Assembly (NCBI GenBank): GCA_013152045.1
Contig: JAADGZ010000049.1
Span: 1-6,976 of the forward strand
Direction of reading: 5' to 3'
Length of the DNA stretch: 6,976 nt
Source: Gammaproteobacteria bacterium
GTDB taxonomy: Bacteria > Pseudomonadota > Gammaproteobacteria > UBA6429 > Thiohalophilaceae
Below the pieces are notes generated by a model. It did not search any database, was not told the DNA's origin, and saw only the letters and a list, made by a program, of their open reading frames with translations. Positions 6,478 through 6,976 of the stretch are shown here, in pieces. Each line of letters starts with the position of its first letter. Positions within the stretch are counted from its first letter, which is position 1. A program made the position numbers and the translations under genes.

Positions 6478-6500
6478 TTAAAACTTTCAGCTTTAATTAA
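6465..6500 (+). repeat. Two interlocked inverted repeats around the PEP-CTERM stop codon
   Basis: TAAAGCTG (6465-6472) is complementary to CAGCTTTA (6488-6495). TTAATTAAA (6474-6482) is complementary to TTTAATTAA (6492-6500). The right arms overlap, so only one full hairpin can form at a time. They lie just before the main terminator and may shield the mRNA 3' end. They could also be an AT-rich accident. Confidence 0.35.
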
Positions 6501-6503
6501 AGG

Positions 6504-6535
6504 CCGCACTCAATGCAATGGGTGCGGTTTTTTTT
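6504..6535 (+). terminator. Intrinsic terminator of the PEP-CTERM gene
   Basis: CCGCACTC (6504-6511) pairs with GGGTGCGG (6520-6527), allowing one G-U pair, around an 8-base loop, and is followed by eight T residues (6528-6535). It begins 26 bp after the stop codon and closes a single-gene transcription unit. Confidence 0.93.
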
Positions 6536-6758
6536 CGCCTTGAATATTTCGCTTCAAAAGCTTACTTACGGGTGTCGACGTTGACGGAATACCACTGAAA
6601 TAAAATAAATCCTTCAGCAGTAGCAACTTTTTTTGGCATATTAGCAAGCGGCACTTTCTCGTCAATCTTTACACACCCATTTTTTTGGGTTTTACTTTCA
6701 TTTTCAGTTAAACTGAACGATTATAAATAAAAAACTTGCCAAACAAAAAACTCTAACC
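6536..6758. other. AT-rich intergenic region before the GDPD-like gene
   Basis: Apart from the palindrome at 6703-6717, this stretch holds a weak 5-bp hairpin with flanking T runs (ACCCA 6675-6679, TGGGT 6686-6690) and a short minus-strand open frame (6639-6562, 25 codons) without a ribosome binding site. No RNA gene or mobile element is recognisable. Confidence 0.6.
6703..6717. repeat. 15-bp palindrome upstream of the GDPD-like gene, possible operator
   Basis: TTCAGTT (6703-6709) and AACTGAA (6711-6717) are perfect reverse complements around a single A. The site lies 41 bp before the proposed TTG start and just before a TATAAA (6722-6727) that could act as a -10. A dimeric repressor or activator could bind here; no family is recognised. 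Confidence 0.35.
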
Positions 6759-6976
6759 TTGAATAACCGAATATACACACTAGCTAAAATCACAGGAATA
6801 ATTACAATAACATTCCTTATTTTCATAAGCACTCTAAATTATAAAATCAAAAACTATGAATATAAAAAAGAGTTCTTCAATGACTGCAATTTTGTCTGGG
6901 GGCATAGAGGGCACACGAAAATTTACCAGGAAAACACACCTCTTAGCTGGAACCATGCCATCACACTAGGCGCAAA
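6759..6976 (+). CDS. Partial membrane-anchored glycerophosphodiester phosphodiesterase-like protein (3' end outside window)
   Basis: An open frame runs from after a stop at 6714-6716 to the window end. It has no in-frame ATG, so I propose the TTG at 6759, although no clear ribosome binding site precedes it. From that start the visible 72 residues begin with a basic and then hydrophobic segment (about 8-26, ITGIITITFLIFIS), a signal anchor or uncleaved membrane helix. Then comes FVWGHRGHTKIYQENT (45-60) and WNHAITLGA (64-72). The HRG...ENT...A..LGA order is the N-terminal catalytic signature of the GDPD family, which hydrolyses glycerophosphodiesters to glycerol 3-phosphate and an alcohol using a metal ion. 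The His and Arg of HRG and the Glu of ENT are present. The protein would act at the periplasmic side of the membrane, possibly in lipid or teichoic-like polymer turnover. The link to the EPS locus is only by proximity. Confidence 0.68.
   Translation, partial: MNNRIYTLAKITGIITITFLIFISTLNYKIKNYEYKKEFFNDCNFVWGHRGHTKIYQENTPLSWNHAITLGA

Noticed and set aside
6634..6649. TGGCATATTAGCAAGC as a second sigma-54 promoter toward the GDPD-like gene
   Set aside because: The distance between GG and GC is one base too long, and RpoN promoters tolerate almost no change in that spacing.
6675..6698. ACCCA/TGGGT hairpin with T-rich flank as a second terminator
   Set aside because: The stem is only 5 bp with an all-T loop, and the T run after it is broken. 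No gene ends just before it on the plus strand other than the already terminated PEP-CTERM gene.
1..6976. CRISPR array, tRNA, rRNA, insertion sequence or phage attachment site
   Set aside because: No regularly spaced repeats, transposase motifs, terminal inverted repeats or tRNA-like cloverleaf were seen by reading both strands.

Overview
This window carries part of an exopolysaccharide (EPS) locus of the XrtA/exosortase A type, next to one gene for a PEP-CTERM surface protein. That pairing is typical of EPS- and biofilm-forming Gram-negative bacteria. The moderate base composition, the sequence styles and the sulfotransferase domain suggest a proteobacterium, perhaps an aquatic or marine gammaproteobacterium. 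The genus cannot be told from the sequence alone.

Layout. Positions 5467 down to 1 (minus strand) form one tight operon. Its order is an XrtA-type chain-length determinant (5467-3899), a tyrosine autokinase (3895-3005), a DUF3473-type polysaccharide deacetylase (2980-2126), a two-domain protein joining a CelD/FemAB-like acyltransferase to a sulfotransferase (2126-159), and the 5' part of an unidentified gene that leaves the window (178-1). Gaps are 3 bp and 24 bp, then a 1-bp overlap, then an overlap or short gap. A 443-bp intergenic region (5468-5910) separates this operon from a divergent PEP-CTERM protein gene (5911-6477), which ends in a clear intrinsic terminator (6504-6535). After a 281-bp AT-rich gap, a membrane-anchored glycerophosphodiester phosphodiesterase-like gene begins at about 6759 and runs off the right end.

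The divergent control region holds two different regulatory designs. Toward the PEP-CTERM gene there is a near-consensus sigma-54 promoter (TGGCATG-N4-CTGCA, 5820-5835) with inverted repeats at enhancer-like distances. Toward the EPS operon there is a perfect TATAAT -10 with a poor -35. A CRP-like box (TGTTA-N6-TCACA, 5582-5597) is centred about 42 bp upstream of the predicted start, followed by a strong leader hairpin (5501-5529).

Working model (inference). The chain-length protein and its kinase set the length and export of an EPS that is deacetylated and probably acylated and sulfated. The PEP-CTERM protein is exported, processed by exosortase elsewhere in the genome, and displayed with that EPS. 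The most unusual element is the acyltransferase-sulfotransferase fusion, which points to a sulfated polymer.
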